DNA of 40,496 nt from Rhodobacteraceae bacterium UBA1943 (lineage in GTDB: Bacteria > Pseudomonadota > Alphaproteobacteria > Rhodobacterales > Rhodobacteraceae), in contig DDEX01000120.1 in NCBI GenBank assembly GCA_002336845.1, positions 1-40,496 on the forward strand, read 5' to 3'. Shown one piece after another: positions 7,326-15,229 of this stretch (the stretch's first letter is position 1; each line of letters starts with the position of its first letter). A program made the position numbers and the translations under genes. The notes beneath the pieces were generated by a model. It worked only from the letters and a program-made list of their open reading frames with translations. It was not told the origin of the DNA and made no database searches.

Positions 7326-8276
7326 CTAGAATCGCCCCAGTTTCATAAGCCGCGCCTCGCGCAACCGGGCGAAGTCATCGCCGGCATGATAGGACGAACG
7401 GGTCAAAGGTGTCGCCGAGACCATAAGGAATCCCTTGCCCCAGGCGGCCGACTCATATGCCGCGAATTCATCGGGCGTGATGAAGCGCACGACGCCGTGG
7501 TGTTTGGGCGTCGGTTGCAGATATTGGCCCACCGTCAGGAAATCGACATCGGCGCTGCGCATGTCATCCATGACCTGCAAGACGCCCTGCCGATCTTCGC
7601 CCAGACCCACCATGATGCCCGATTTGGTGAACATCGCAGGGTCCAGTTCCTTGACCCGCTGCAACAACCGCAGGCTGTGGAAGTAGCGCGCGCCGGGGCG
7701 CACCTCGTGGTACAGGCCCGGCACGGTTTCCAGGTTGTGGTTGAACACATCGGGCCGCGCCTCGACCACCTTTTCCAGTGCCGAAGGCGCGCATTTCAGA
7801 AAGTCGGGCGTCAGGATTTCAATCGTCGTGTTGGGGCTGCGGTGGCGGATCGCCCGGATGGTCTGGGCAAAATGCTCGGCCCCGCCATCCTCCAGGTCAT
7901 CGCGGTCCACCGAGGTGATGACGACATGGTTCAGCCCCAGTTGCTGCACGGCATGGGCCACGCGGCCCGGCTCGAACGTGTCCAGCGCGTTGGGCTTGCC
8001 TGTGGCGACATTGCAGAAGGTACAGCCCCGCGTGCAAATCTCGCCCATGATCATCATGGTGGCGTGGCCCTGGCTCCAGCATTCGCCCACATTGGGGCAG
8101 CCCGCCTCTTCACACACGGTGACCAGCTTTTTCTCGCGCAGAATGTCGCGCGTCTGGCGATAGCCTTCCGAGGTGGGGGCCTTGACCCGGATCCAGGATG
8201 GCTTTTTCGGTTGGGCGTTATCGGGGCGATGCGCCTTCTCGGGGTGGCGTTGGTCTGGCAGCTTGAGGTCGCGCAA
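7326..8276 (-). CDS. lipA: Lipoyl synthase
   Basis: A 316-residue radical SAM enzyme inserting two sulfurs into octanoyl-protein to make lipoate. Both iron-sulfur motifs are complete: auxiliary cluster C55, C60, C66 (CX4CX5C) and radical SAM cluster C81, C85, C88 (CX3CX2C). The C-terminal RSSYHAG serine motif is present. The start appears to be TTG at 8276, because the family N-terminus (RDLKLPDQRHPEKAHRPDN) begins exactly there and AGGGGG lies about 8 bases upstream. The ATG 60 bases further up adds an unrelated 20 residues and reaches into the divergent aqpZ leader. A TTG start may lower translation. Confidence 0.94.
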   Translation of the reverse strand: MRDLKLPDQRHPEKAHRPDNAQPKKPSWIRVKAPTSEGYRQTRDILREKKLVTVCEEAGCPNVGECWSQGHATMMIMGEICTRGCTFCNVATGKPNALDTFEPGRVAHAVQQLGLNHVVITSVDRDDLEDGGAEHFAQTIRAIRHRSPNTTIEILTPDFLKCAPSALEKVVEARPDVFNHNLETVPGLYHEVRPGARYFHSLRLLQRVKELDPAMFTKSGIMVGLGEDRQGVLQVMDDMRSADVDFLTVGQYLQPTPKHHGVVRFITPDEFAAYESAAWGKGFLMVSATPLTRSSYHAGDDFARLREARLMKLGRF

Positions 8277-8398
8277 TCTATTTTCCCCCTGACCGAAATC
8301 CCTTGAACAGATAAGCTGACCGCGGCGCGAACGCAATGAGCGCGGCCTTGTTGTCGGCGCAACCCGGATTGGCGCCGTTAAAGAGTCTGGAGGGACAT

Positions 8399-9085
8399 AT
8401 GAGCAAGAAGTATTTGGCAGAGGCGCTGGGAACCCTGGTCCTGGTGCTGTTCGGCTGCGGTGCGGCGGTGATCGCGGGGGCCGACGGAACCACCGGCATC
8501 GGCCTGACCGGCATCGCGCTGGCCTTTGGCATTTCCATTGTGGCGGTGGCTTACAGCCTTGGCCAGATTTCGGGTGCCCACCTGAACCCGGCGGTCAGCA
8601 TTGGCGTTTTGCTGGCGGGCCGTATGTCTGCGGGTGATTTTGTCGGCTATGTCATCGCGCAGGTCATTGGTGCCATCGTCGGCGCGGGCATCCTGTATCT
8701 GATCGCCTCGGGCAGTGCTGGCTGGACGGGCGGTCTGGGCGTGAACGGCTATGGCCCCGGCTATCTGGGTGAATATTCGCTGACCTCGGCGCTGGTGTTC
8801 GAGGCGGTGATGACCTTCCTGTTCGTCACCGTGATCCTTGGGGCGACCGGGCCTGGTGCGGCGCCGGGCTTTGCCGGGCTGGCCATCGGCCTGACGCTGA
8901 CCGCGATCCATCTGGTCGGCATCAAGGTGACCGGCGTTTCGGTGAACCCCGCCCGCTCGATCGGACCGGCGCTGTTTGTGGGCGGCACCGCCCTGTCGCA
9001 ACTGTGGGTCTTTATCGTGGCACCGCTGGCCGGTGGAGCGGTTGCCGGTCTCGTCAATGCCGCAGGCCTGACGCGCGCCGATTGA
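8399..9085 (+). CDS. aqpZ: Aquaporin Z-like water channel
   Basis: A 228-residue inner-membrane channel with six predicted helices and two NPA boxes (63-65 and 183-185). The selectivity-filter residues F43, H171 and R186 match AqpZ. The fourth position, usually Thr or Cys in water channels, is Val180, a small deviation. GGAGGGACAT precedes ATG 8399; an in-frame upstream ATG at 8336 is not needed. It is monocistronic, bounded downstream by a strong terminator, and diverges from lipA. Confidence 0.92.
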   Translation: MSKKYLAEALGTLVLVLFGCGAAVIAGADGTTGIGLTGIALAFGISIVAVAYSLGQISGAHLNPAVSIGVLLAGRMSAGDFVGYVIAQVIGAIVGAGILYLIASGSAGWTGGLGVNGYGPGYLGEYSLTSALVFEAVMTFLFVTVILGATGPGAAPGFAGLAIGLTLTAIHLVGIKVTGVSVNPARSIGPALFVGGTALSQLWVFIVAPLAGGAVAGLVNAAGLTRAD

Positions 9086-9097
9086 TCAAACTGGAGC

Positions 9098-9132
9098 CCG
9101 GTTGCCAAGCCTTTGGGCAACCGGACTTTTTC
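9098..9132 (+). terminator. Rho-independent terminator of aqpZ
   Basis: Perfect 9-bp arms CCGGTTGCC (9098-9106) and GGCAACCGG (9116-9124), followed by ACTTTTT. It begins 13 bases after the aqpZ stop. Confidence 0.85.
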
Positions 9133-9143
9133 CACAGAAATTC

Positions 9144-9174
9144 CTGCGGCGCAGCCTTGACCGCTGCGCCGCAG
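9144..9174. promoter_or_regulatory. Paired palindromic operator upstream of peroxiredoxin
   Basis: CTGCGGCGCAG (9144-9154) and CTGCGCCGCAG (9164-9174) are separated by 9 bases. Each 11-mer is itself palindromic around its central base, and the centres are 20 bp apart, about two helical turns. TTGACC (9157-9162), a possible -35 box, lies between them, with a weak -10 (TTTTAG/TAGCCC) near 9178-9185. This looks more like two dimer sites around a promoter than a second terminator, although the pair could also fold as one long hairpin. Confidence 0.5.
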
Positions 9175-9226
9175 CATTTTAGCCCCTGCAGGTCTGGCGC
9201 AACAGCGCCCCTTTCAGGAGCATCCG

Positions 9227-9778
9227 ATGATTGCCGGTTCCCGCCTTCCCCAGGTCACCTTCCACACCCGCGTGCGCGATGAAAGCGTGGGCGGCCCCAA
9301 CCCCTTCCGCTGGCAAGAGATGACCACCGCCGATTATTTCAAGGGCAAGCGTACGGTGCTGTTCGCCCTGCCCGGCGCCTTCACGCCCACCTGCTCGACC
9401 TATCAACTGCCGGGTTTCGAGAAAGGGTTCGGCGATTTTGCCGAACTGGGCATCGACGCAATCTACTGCCTGTCGGTCAACGACAGCTTTGTGATGAACC
9501 AGTGGGCCAAGGCCCAGGGGCTGGAAAACGTGCAAGTCATCCCCGACGGTTCGGGCGAATTCACCCGGCGCGTCGGAATGCTGGTGCGCAAGGACAACCT
9601 TGGCTTTGGCCTGCGGTCCTGGCGCTATGCGGCTGTGATCAATGACGGCGTGGTCGAGGCCTGGTTTGAAGAGCCGGGCCTGGCCGACAACCATGGCGAA
9701 GACCCCTACGGCGTGTCCTCGCCCGAAAACCTGCTGGCATGGCTGCGCGCCGATGCGGCCAAGGGCGTCGCCGCCTGA
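9227..9778 (+). CDS. Peroxiredoxin, Prx5/AhpE-like atypical type
   Basis: A 183-residue thiol peroxidase. The peroxidatic motif PGAFTPTC is at 49-56, with C56 as the attacking cysteine. A second cysteine, C81 in IYCLSVND, is at the position common in Prx5-group enzymes. The DGSGEFTRRVGM and LRSWRYA blocks fit bacterial and plant type II peroxiredoxins that use glutaredoxin or glutathione as reductant. CAGGAG precedes the ATG. It is a single-gene unit with the paired palindrome at 9144-9174 upstream. Confidence 0.9.
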   Translation: MIAGSRLPQVTFHTRVRDESVGGPNPFRWQEMTTADYFKGKRTVLFALPGAFTPTCSTYQLPGFEKGFGDFAELGIDAIYCLSVNDSFVMNQWAKAQGLENVQVIPDGSGEFTRRVGMLVRKDNLGFGLRSWRYAAVINDGVVEAWFEEPGLADNHGEDPYGVSSPENLLAWLRADAAKGVAA

Positions 9779-9785
9779 TGAACCT

Positions 9786-9811
9786 GGGGGCGGCCAATGC
9801 CTGTCGCCCCC
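9786..9811. terminator. Hairpin between convergent genes
   Basis: GGGGGCG (9786-9792) pairs with CGCCCCC (9805-9811) in the 35-bp gap between the peroxiredoxin and VOC genes. No T-run follows on either strand, so terminator activity is uncertain. Confidence 0.35.
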
Positions 9812-9813
9812 TG

Positions 9814-10215
9814 CTACAGGCCCCAGATCGCCGCCTCGGCAATCTCGACCGAATTGCCTGCCGGATCGCGAAAATAGATCGACCTTCCGGTCGGCCAGAC
9901 GTGGCGATGTTCAAGCGCCACCCCGAGTTCGGTCAGCCGTTCGGCCCATCGCAGCAACTCTGCCTCATCCGCGGCGCGAAAACACAGGTGCCCCGGCCCT
10001 TTCGCGCCATGGGTCGGAATGCCATTCTGCTGCACAGGATCAAGCGAAGGACCGGGCGCGAAGATCAGCAACATCTGCGCGCCGCAGCGCAGAAAGCTGA
10101 ACCGCCCCGGCACCTCCTGCACCGCCTCCAGCCCCAGAACCGAGACATAGAACCCGGCACAGCCTGCCGGGTCATCGGCATAGATCACGGTTTCCAGAAT
10201 CGCGGTTGCTTGCAT
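9814..10215 (-). CDS. VOC (glyoxalase/bleomycin-resistance) family protein
   Basis: A 133-residue protein with two beta-alpha-beta-beta-beta modules. The first starts at ETVIYADDPAGCAGFYVSVLGLE (about 8-30) and the second, around GHLCFRA, ends with FRDPAGNSVEIAE near the C-terminus. Likely metal ligands are the His in GHLCFR and the Glu in SVEIAE. The family spans lyases, dioxygenases and antibiotic-binding proteins; nothing here decides among them. It is convergent with the peroxiredoxin gene. Confidence 0.8.
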   Translation of the reverse strand: MQATAILETVIYADDPAGCAGFYVSVLGLEAVQEVPGRFSFLRCGAQMLLIFAPGPSLDPVQQNGIPTHGAKGPGHLCFRAADEAELLRWAERLTELGVALEHRHVWPTGRSIYFRDPAGNSVEIAEAAIWGL

Positions 10216-10343
10216 GGCGCATCCTCCCCCGGTCGCATGATGGCATGAAATGTGCCTTCTGTCCGGCGCCCGGTTGATTCAGGTCATGGTTGACCAGCCG
10301 ACCACAGACTAGCACCTTGCCAGCCATCTTGCAGAGCTGCGCC

Positions 10344-10898
10344 GTGACCACCTTTCATCTTGCCCTTGCCATTCTTGCCCTGCTGGCAACGCCCGGCCCC
10401 ACCAACACGCTGCTGGCGCTGGCCGGGGCGCGGCGCGGGATGCGGGCCGCGCTGCCGCTGATTCCGGTCGAGATGGTGGCCTATCTGGCGGTTGTCACGC
10501 CGCTGCTGATCTGGGGCACTCCGCTAACCGCCGCGTTACCAATGCTAAGGCCAATCCTGGCCGGGCTGGCGGCGCTGTGGGTGGCGCGGCTGGCCTTTGC
10601 CCTGTGGCGGATGCCCGTCGTCGAAAGCCCGCAAGCCACCGTGACCGCCCGCTCGGTCGCATTAACGACGCTGTTGAACCCCAAGGCGCTGGTCATGGGG
10701 CTGGTGCTGATGCCCTCGCTTCATGATCCGGCAAAGGCGCTGGCGGTGTTCGCGCTGGTCCTGCCGCCGGTGTCGATGGTGTGGATCACGCTGGGCGCAG
10801 GGCTTTTGTCGCGCACAGGGCGCTGGCTTAACCGGGGATCGGCGCTGTGGCTGGCCGCGCTGTCGCTGCTGCTGGCAGCGCGGGCCGTTGCGGGCTGA
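10344..10898 (+). CDS. LysE family translocator (amino-acid efflux type)
   Basis: A 184-residue membrane protein with about six hydrophobic helices. The N-terminal family motif ATPGPTNTLLA is followed by RRGMRAALPLIPVEM, and LLNPKAL lies in the second half. GTG 10344 is chosen because it gives the standard LysE/RhtB N-terminus; an upstream TTG in frame at 10290 adds 18 unrelated residues. The Shine-Dalgarno match is weak. Substrate is unknown. The gene ends 2 bases before the stop of the convergent HTH protein gene. Confidence 0.8.
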   Translation: MTTFHLALAILALLATPGPTNTLLALAGARRGMRAALPLIPVEMVAYLAVVTPLLIWGTPLTAALPMLRPILAGLAALWVARLAFALWRMPVVESPQATVTARSVALTTLLNPKALVMGLVLMPSLHDPAKALAVFALVLPPVSMVWITLGAGLLSRTGRWLNRGSALWLAALSLLLAARAVAG

Positions 10899-10900
10899 GG

Positions 10901-12073
10901 TCAGCCGATCAGCGGACCCGATCGGCCATAGGTCTCGTCATAATGCCGCCGCAGCCGTTGCAGCGCGATGCGCAACACGATCTTGCCCGAGCGTGCGGCC
11001 CAGCCCATGCGACGCTCGGTGGTTTCAATTCCCTCCAGAAAACAACACACCCGCAACGCGACATCGCCCAGACCCGGCCCCAGATCGCGCAGCGCCAATG
11101 CCACGCGGTCGCGAGCATCGCGCGGCCCTTCGGCGCCGGTATCGCTGCGAAAACCGCCACGATCGCCGGTCAGAAAGCGTTCCCAGTTCTGCGCCACACG
11201 CGGCCCCATCTGCGCCAGCTCGAAATCCTCGCGCAGCCGCTCGGCCGCCTCAACCAGCTCTTCGGACAAAAAGGGCTGCCCCTCCTTGTCGCGCCGCCGC
11301 CCCAGTACGGCGACCGGGCTTTCTGCCAGATTGCAGCGCAACCGGCGCGGGCCGTCTTCGTCCACGACCTGCCGGTCACCCCAGATCCGGTGCTGGTCGG
11401 CAAAGGCCATGGGCGCTTCGGCCAGGCCCTGCGACATGCGGCTGCGATCGTCGGCCTCAATCATCCGCTTTAGCGCCGCGCGCCCGGCGGCCGTGATCTC
11501 ATAGCTGGAAACCCGGCCAGCCTTGCGGCAGGTGATCCAGTCTTTCAGCACGAAAGCCTGCGCCACCGCCCGGTCCACCACCCCGGTCCGCGCGCTGCGC
11601 CCGTCGGGAAAGCTGCGCATGATCACCGCCTTTTCCATATCGGGCGCAATCGCCATCAGTGCCCCCGGCTCGGTCAGGCGGCGCAACACGCGGCGGCCCT
11701 CTCGCTCCAGCGTGGCTTCGTCGGTCATCAGGCTATCGCGGCGCAGGGGCGCTGACATGGCGGGATCGTCCTTTCTGGCTGGGGCACCCGCCGACGGGTT
11801 CAGCGCGGTCAGCGCCTCGTCCAGCAGCGGGTCATCGCGGCGCTTCTCATAGCGGCGCACCAGACGCATGACGGTGGAAGCGTGACGCCCGTCGCGCCGG
11901 GCCAGTGCACGCAGCGACACGCCCTCCTCCGTGTGGTCCAGATACAGCCGCACAGCTTCGGGCAGCCAGCCGGGCAATTCTTGCAGGTGTGAGAGGTTCA
12001 TCCGCATCTCATTATCATTCGCCGTCTCGACACCGGCGGTCCTGCCTTGGACAGGTGCAACCGTGAGTGGCAT
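10901..12073 (-). CDS. HTH/DUF6456-like regulator-type protein
   Basis: A 390-residue soluble protein. Residues 48-75 (HTEEGVSLRALARRDGRHAS, then TVMRLVRRYE) read as a helix-turn-helix. The C-terminal half (LGRRRDKEGQPFLSEELVEAAERL, then FELAQMGPRVAQNWERFLT, ending with a basic amphipathic block) resembles what I know as DUF6456, found in Rhodobacteraceae and other alphaproteobacteria. A winged-helix-like segment (SSYEITAAGRAALKRMI) lies between. The start is uncertain: ATG 12073 lacks a clear ribosome site, while ATGs at 12007 and 12001 are alternatives. Target genes and ligand are unknown. It diverges from the DUF6477-like gene, and the shared 150-bp promoter region is AT-rich. Confidence 0.6.
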   Translation of the reverse strand: MPLTVAPVQGRTAGVETANDNEMRMNLSHLQELPGWLPEAVRLYLDHTEEGVSLRALARRDGRHASTVMRLVRRYEKRRDDPLLDEALTALNPSAGAPARKDDPAMSAPLRRDSLMTDEATLEREGRRVLRRLTEPGALMAIAPDMEKAVIMRSFPDGRSARTGVVDRAVAQAFVLKDWITCRKAGRVSSYEITAAGRAALKRMIEADDRSRMSQGLAEAPMAFADQHRIWGDRQVVDEDGPRRLRCNLAESPVAVLGRRRDKEGQPFLSEELVEAAERLREDFELAQMGPRVAQNWERFLTGDRGGFRSDTGAEGPRDARDRVALALRDLGPGLGDVALRVCCFLEGIETTERRMGWAARSGKIVLRIALQRLRRHYDETYGRSGPLIG

Positions 12074-12221
12074 TGGTTACCCAAGTGTTAATTTCTGAAG
12101 CAATGTCGATAATTGTTTCCAAATCCTAAACTTTTCAGAAACCATCGCGCGGTGAAAATGGCATAAATGCAACGCTTGGTTGTGTTGATGTATGGTGAGA
12201 CTCCGATCCAAGGAGGTATCC

Positions 12222-12509
12222 ATGTCCGACATCCGCACCCTGCTTTCGCAATTGCGCCGTCCCAGCCTTTTGATGCGCGCCGCCCGGTTTGGACTGGGCG
12301 ATTATCGCCGCGAGCGTGACTTGCGCCGACTGGTAGGGCCCATTGTTTCCGCAGAGAAGGTTGTGAGCCACCTCATGGACCAGGAGCAGCGGCTAGAGGC
12401 GCATCGCGTCGAGGGTTGCGCCGACTACTCGCTGTCGCATCACATCGAGGTGCTGATCGCGCTGATGGCCGAGATGACCCTGCTGCCACGCGGTCCGCGG
12501 GCGGTCTGA
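12222..12509 (+). CDS. DUF6477-like small protein (95 aa)
   Basis: A 95-residue, mostly helical protein beginning MSDIRTLLSQLRRPSLL, with RAARFGLGDYRRERDLRRL and a C-terminal SLSHHIEVLIALMAEMTLL block. It matches my memory of the Rhodobacteraceae family DUF6477. AAGGAGGT, an almost perfect ribosome site, is 5 bases before ATG 12222, so strong translation is expected. It diverges from the DUF6456-like gene, which suggests joint regulation. No function is known. Confidence 0.7.
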   Translation: MSDIRTLLSQLRRPSLLMRAARFGLGDYRRERDLRRLVGPIVSAEKVVSHLMDQEQRLEAHRVEGCADYSLSHHIEVLIALMAEMTLLPRGPRAV

Positions 12510-12513
12510 TGCA

Positions 12514-12545
12514 AAAAGGCCCGCCTGGTGACAGGCGGGCCTTTT
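12514..12545. terminator. Strong bidirectional terminator
   Basis: Arms AAAAGGCCCGCCTG (12514-12527) and CAGGCGGGCCTTTT (12532-12545) with a GTGA loop. It lies 4 bases after the DUF6477-like stop and 33 bases after the stop of the convergent MttB-family gene. Confidence 0.88.
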
Positions 12546-12578
12546 GTTGAACGCCTCGCGACGATCCTACATGCAAGA

Positions 12579-14123
12579 TCACATGAACGCGTCGGGCATC
12601 GAGGCCTTTTTCTTCGCTACATACTCGTTCAGCGCCTCGGCGATGCCTTCATCCAGCGCGGGCGCCTGATAATCTGCCAGCATCTTCTTGACCCGGGCCG
12701 AGGCCAGCGCCTGCGTATCGCGCGCGCCCTCTTCTTCCCAGGTCTCGAACGGCTTGTAATCCAGCAGGTCGGTCCGCCAGAAGGCCGTCTTGAAGTTTGC
12801 CTGGGTATGTTCGCAACCCAGATAGTGGCCGCCGGGGCCAACCTCGCGGATCGCCTCCATCGCCTGACCGTTGGCATCCATCGCGACCCCCTTGGCCAGC
12901 CCGTGCAGGCAGCCCAACTGGTCGGCATCCATCACGAACTTTTCGTAGGACGAAACCAGACCGCCCTCCAGCCAGCCGCAGGCATGCAGCATGAAGTTCA
13001 CGCCCGCCAGCAGCGCCATGTTCAGACTGTTGGCCGATTCGTAAGCCGCCTGCGCATCGGGCAGCTTCGATCCGGTAAAACCGCCACCCGAACGATAGGG
13101 CAGCCCCAGACGCCGGGCCAACTGCCCCGCGCCATAGGTGATATGCGCGGCCTCTGGCGTGCCAAAGGTCGGCGCGCCAGAGTTCATGTCGATCGAGGTC
13201 ACAAAGGCGCCCATGATCACCGGCGCACCCGCCCGCACGAGTTGCGAATAGGCAACCCCGGCCAGACATTCCGCCATCACCTGCGTCAGCGTGCCCGCCA
13301 CCGTCACCGGCGCCATAGCCCCGCCAACGATAAAGGGCGAGATGATCGCCGCCTGATTGGCCCTGGCGTAAACTTCCAGTGCGCCCATCATGATGCCGTC
13401 AAAGGTCATCGGGCTGTTGATGTTGATCAGGCTGGTCATCACCGTGTTCTGGTCAACGAAATCGCTGCCGAACAGGATCTTCGACATCTCGACCGAATCC
13501 GCCGCGCGGCTGGGTTCGGTGACCGAGCCCATATAGGGCTTGTCGCTCAGCGTCATATGCGCCAGCAGCATGTCCAGATGGCGCTTGTTCACCGGCACGT
13601 CGGTCGGTTCGCAGACCGTGCCGCCGGAATGGTGCAGCCATTTGGACATATAGCCCAGCTTCACGAAATTCTGGAAATCCTCAATCGTGGCATAGCGCCG
13701 CCCGCCATCGGCATCGCGCACGAAGGGCGGGCCGTAAACCGGGGCCAGCACCAGGTTGCGCCCGCCAATCTCGACGTTGCGTTCGGGGTTGCGGGCGTGC
13801 TGGGTGAACGACTTCGGCGCCGTGGAAACCAGCTTGCGCGCCAGGCCCCGCGGAATATGCACCCGCTCGCCCCGCACATCCGCGCCAGCCGCGCGCCACA
13901 GCTCCAGCGCGGCGGGGTTTTCGACAAAGTTCACCCCGATCTCTTCCAGCACCGTCTCGGCGTTGCGCTCGATGATCTCCAGCGCCTCGTCGTTCAGGAT
14001 CTCGAAGTTCGGAATGTTGCGTTCGATGAAACGCGCGGTCTCGAACGACACCGCCGTCCGCTCTGCCCTGCGCGCAGAACCACCACCACCACGGGCGCGA
14101 CGCCCCCCACCCAAATCGCTCAT
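12579..14123 (-). CDS. Trimethylamine methyltransferase (MttB) family protein, non-pyrrolysine
   Basis: A 514-residue TIM-barrel methyltransferase of the MttB superfamily. Blocks such as ALEIIERNAETVLEEIGV (48-65), PVYGPPFV, YMSKWLHHSGGTVCEPTDVP and GCLHGLAKGVAMD fit. There is no in-frame TAG, so this is the non-pyrrolysine branch, whose known members demethylate quaternary amines such as glycine betaine, proline betaine or carnitine onto a corrinoid protein. No corrinoid protein or reactivase gene is adjacent, so partner and substrate are unknown. The N-terminus is a Gly/Arg-rich tail (RRARGGGGSARRAER). AGGAGGCC precedes the ATG. The region encodes nothing credible on the other strand despite a long open frame. 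Confidence 0.87.
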   Translation of the reverse strand: MSDLGGGRRARGGGGSARRAERTAVSFETARFIERNIPNFEILNDEALEIIERNAETVLEEIGVNFVENPAALELWRAAGADVRGERVHIPRGLARKLVSTAPKSFTQHARNPERNVEIGGRNLVLAPVYGPPFVRDADGGRRYATIEDFQNFVKLGYMSKWLHHSGGTVCEPTDVPVNKRHLDMLLAHMTLSDKPYMGSVTEPSRAADSVEMSKILFGSDFVDQNTVMTSLININSPMTFDGIMMGALEVYARANQAAIISPFIVGGAMAPVTVAGTLTQVMAECLAGVAYSQLVRAGAPVIMGAFVTSIDMNSGAPTFGTPEAAHITYGAGQLARRLGLPYRSGGGFTGSKLPDAQAAYESANSLNMALLAGVNFMLHACGWLEGGLVSSYEKFVMDADQLGCLHGLAKGVAMDANGQAMEAIREVGPGGHYLGCEHTQANFKTAFWRTDLLDYKPFETWEEEGARDTQALASARVKKMLADYQAPALDEGIAEALNEYVAKKKASMPDAFM

Positions 14124-14331
14124 GTCCGAGGCCTCCTAAGCTTTTCCTGCCTTATGCCCGGGACAGGCGCCGCCCCGCCCCCGAAATACGCCGCTTGAGC
14201 ATCAAAAGCGACATCCTTCTTCGCCGAAACCGACGCCCTTCGATCTTTTCGAAGGATCGCCTGAGCGCAGCGGTTGTTCGCCCCGACCTTACCCCACTCC
14301 GATCCGCCACCGATCCACCGCCAATCCACCC

Positions 14332-14360
14332 TTGTGACCGCCCCACATCCCCCCTATATC
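14332..14360 (+). promoter_or_regulatory. Promoter of the tmRNA gene
   Basis: TTGTGA (14332-14337) and TATATC (14355-14360) with exactly 17 bp between them. The expected transcription start, about 14367, coincides with the start of the structured acceptor piece. Confidence 0.75.
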
Positions 14361-14366
14361 TGGCCC

Positions 14367-14685
14367 TGTTCGGGGCAACCCGGACTATGGCGATAAACGC
14401 ACCTGTAATAGACGGCTCGGACCCGGGGGCGGTACCCGGCGGCTCCACCAACACACCCGGTCATTGCGGGGGTCTGGGGCCGAAACAGGATCGACGGACG
14501 TTCAAAGAGGCCAGCTTTCGCTCGGTGAGGTACCACCGTTATCGGTCCATGATCACAGTTGCCAATGACAACCGTGCTCCGGTGGCGCTGGCTGCGTAAG
14601 CGGCTCGCAATACCAAACCTAAGCCCTTGCGCTTAGCCGCGTAAGGCGGGGTTCGCAGGTACCTGGCAACAGAAACCTGCACTCT
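14367..14685 (+). ncRNA. ssrA: Two-piece (circularly permuted) tmRNA
   Basis: The gene is in permuted order. The acceptor piece comes first: a hairpin GUUCGGG-GCAA-CCCGGAC at 14368-14385, a T-arm with stem CCGGG/CCCGG at 14423-14439, then CGGCTCC-ACCA ending at 14450. A 25-nt spacer (14451-14475), removed during processing, follows. The coding piece starts with GGGGCCG at 14476-14482, which pairs with CGGCTCC to rebuild the acceptor stem. The tag frame runs from GCC 14561 to TAA 14597-14599 and encodes ANDNRAPVALAA, ending in the ClpX-recognised LAA. Pseudoknot-forming sequences follow; the 3' end is estimated. tmRNA rescues stalled ribosomes and tags their products. SspB, which delivers such products to ClpXP, is encoded 3.6 kb away. 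Confidence 0.95.
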
Positions 14686-14737
14686 TTCCCACCATCATTA
14701 AGCATCTGATTTTACACTCCTCTCCGTTTGCGGTTTT

Positions 14738-15198
14738 TCACTGTTTCGCAGCTTTGGTCTTATTACGTTCTTGCAGGTGTCGCAGAACGGCCCTTCGGTC
14801 AGCGTGTCGGCAGAAATGCTTAACCGTCTCGACAGACATTCCAACCATGTCCGAAATCTCCAACGCGGAAGCACCGTTCTGGCGCAAGCAGATCGTGGCA
14901 TCCGCGCAGCCCGTACCAGACGGCACTGGCCAGCACAGGATGCTTGTCACGCAAATCATCCAAAACCGTCCAACGCTGATTTGGGCTGAACGGCTTGCCC
15001 GCGCCCCTTTCCGGTTTCCTGCAACACGAATGGGCCGGGCCGCATCTCCCATGTTGCCATCTTGGTTTTCAGTTCGGGCAAGATCGGACACCACGGGCGA
15101 ACGCCGGTCTTTTTCTGCGTCAAGCCGAAACCGCCGCCATCGCTATCGGTCCAACCCAAACGCACGAGATCGCTGACGCGCTGTCCCGCCTTGCCCAA
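14738..15198 (-). pseudogene. Decayed tyrosine recombinase/integrase (C-terminal catalytic part)
   Basis: Fragments of a phage-type integrase are spread over different frames of the minus strand. Near 15180 comes GQRVSDLVRLGW, which has the catalytic Arg, then TQKKTGV and LPELKTKMATWE. After a frameshift comes a degraded LRG segment that corresponds to the HxLR box. The last part (14740-14890) reads LRQNGASALEISDMVGMS, then VKHFCRHADRRAV and HLQERNK. The N-terminal DNA-binding domain is missing, and the pieces cannot form one protein. It lies between ssrA and tRNA-Arg, both classical integration targets, so it is likely the scar of an element that used one of them. Confidence 0.75.
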
Positions 15199-15229
15199 CA
15201 GCGACCGACCGTTTAAACGTCCATCCCGT

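Noticed and set aside
12528..14198. 556-codon open frame on the plus strand
   Set aside because: It is opposite the MttB-family gene; its His/Arg/Gln-rich translation is typical of antisense frames in G+C-rich DNA.
14195..14599. 134-codon plus-strand frame ending at the tmRNA tag stop
   Set aside because: It is the tag reading frame extended upstream through structured RNA; only the last 12 codons are translated, as the tmRNA tag.
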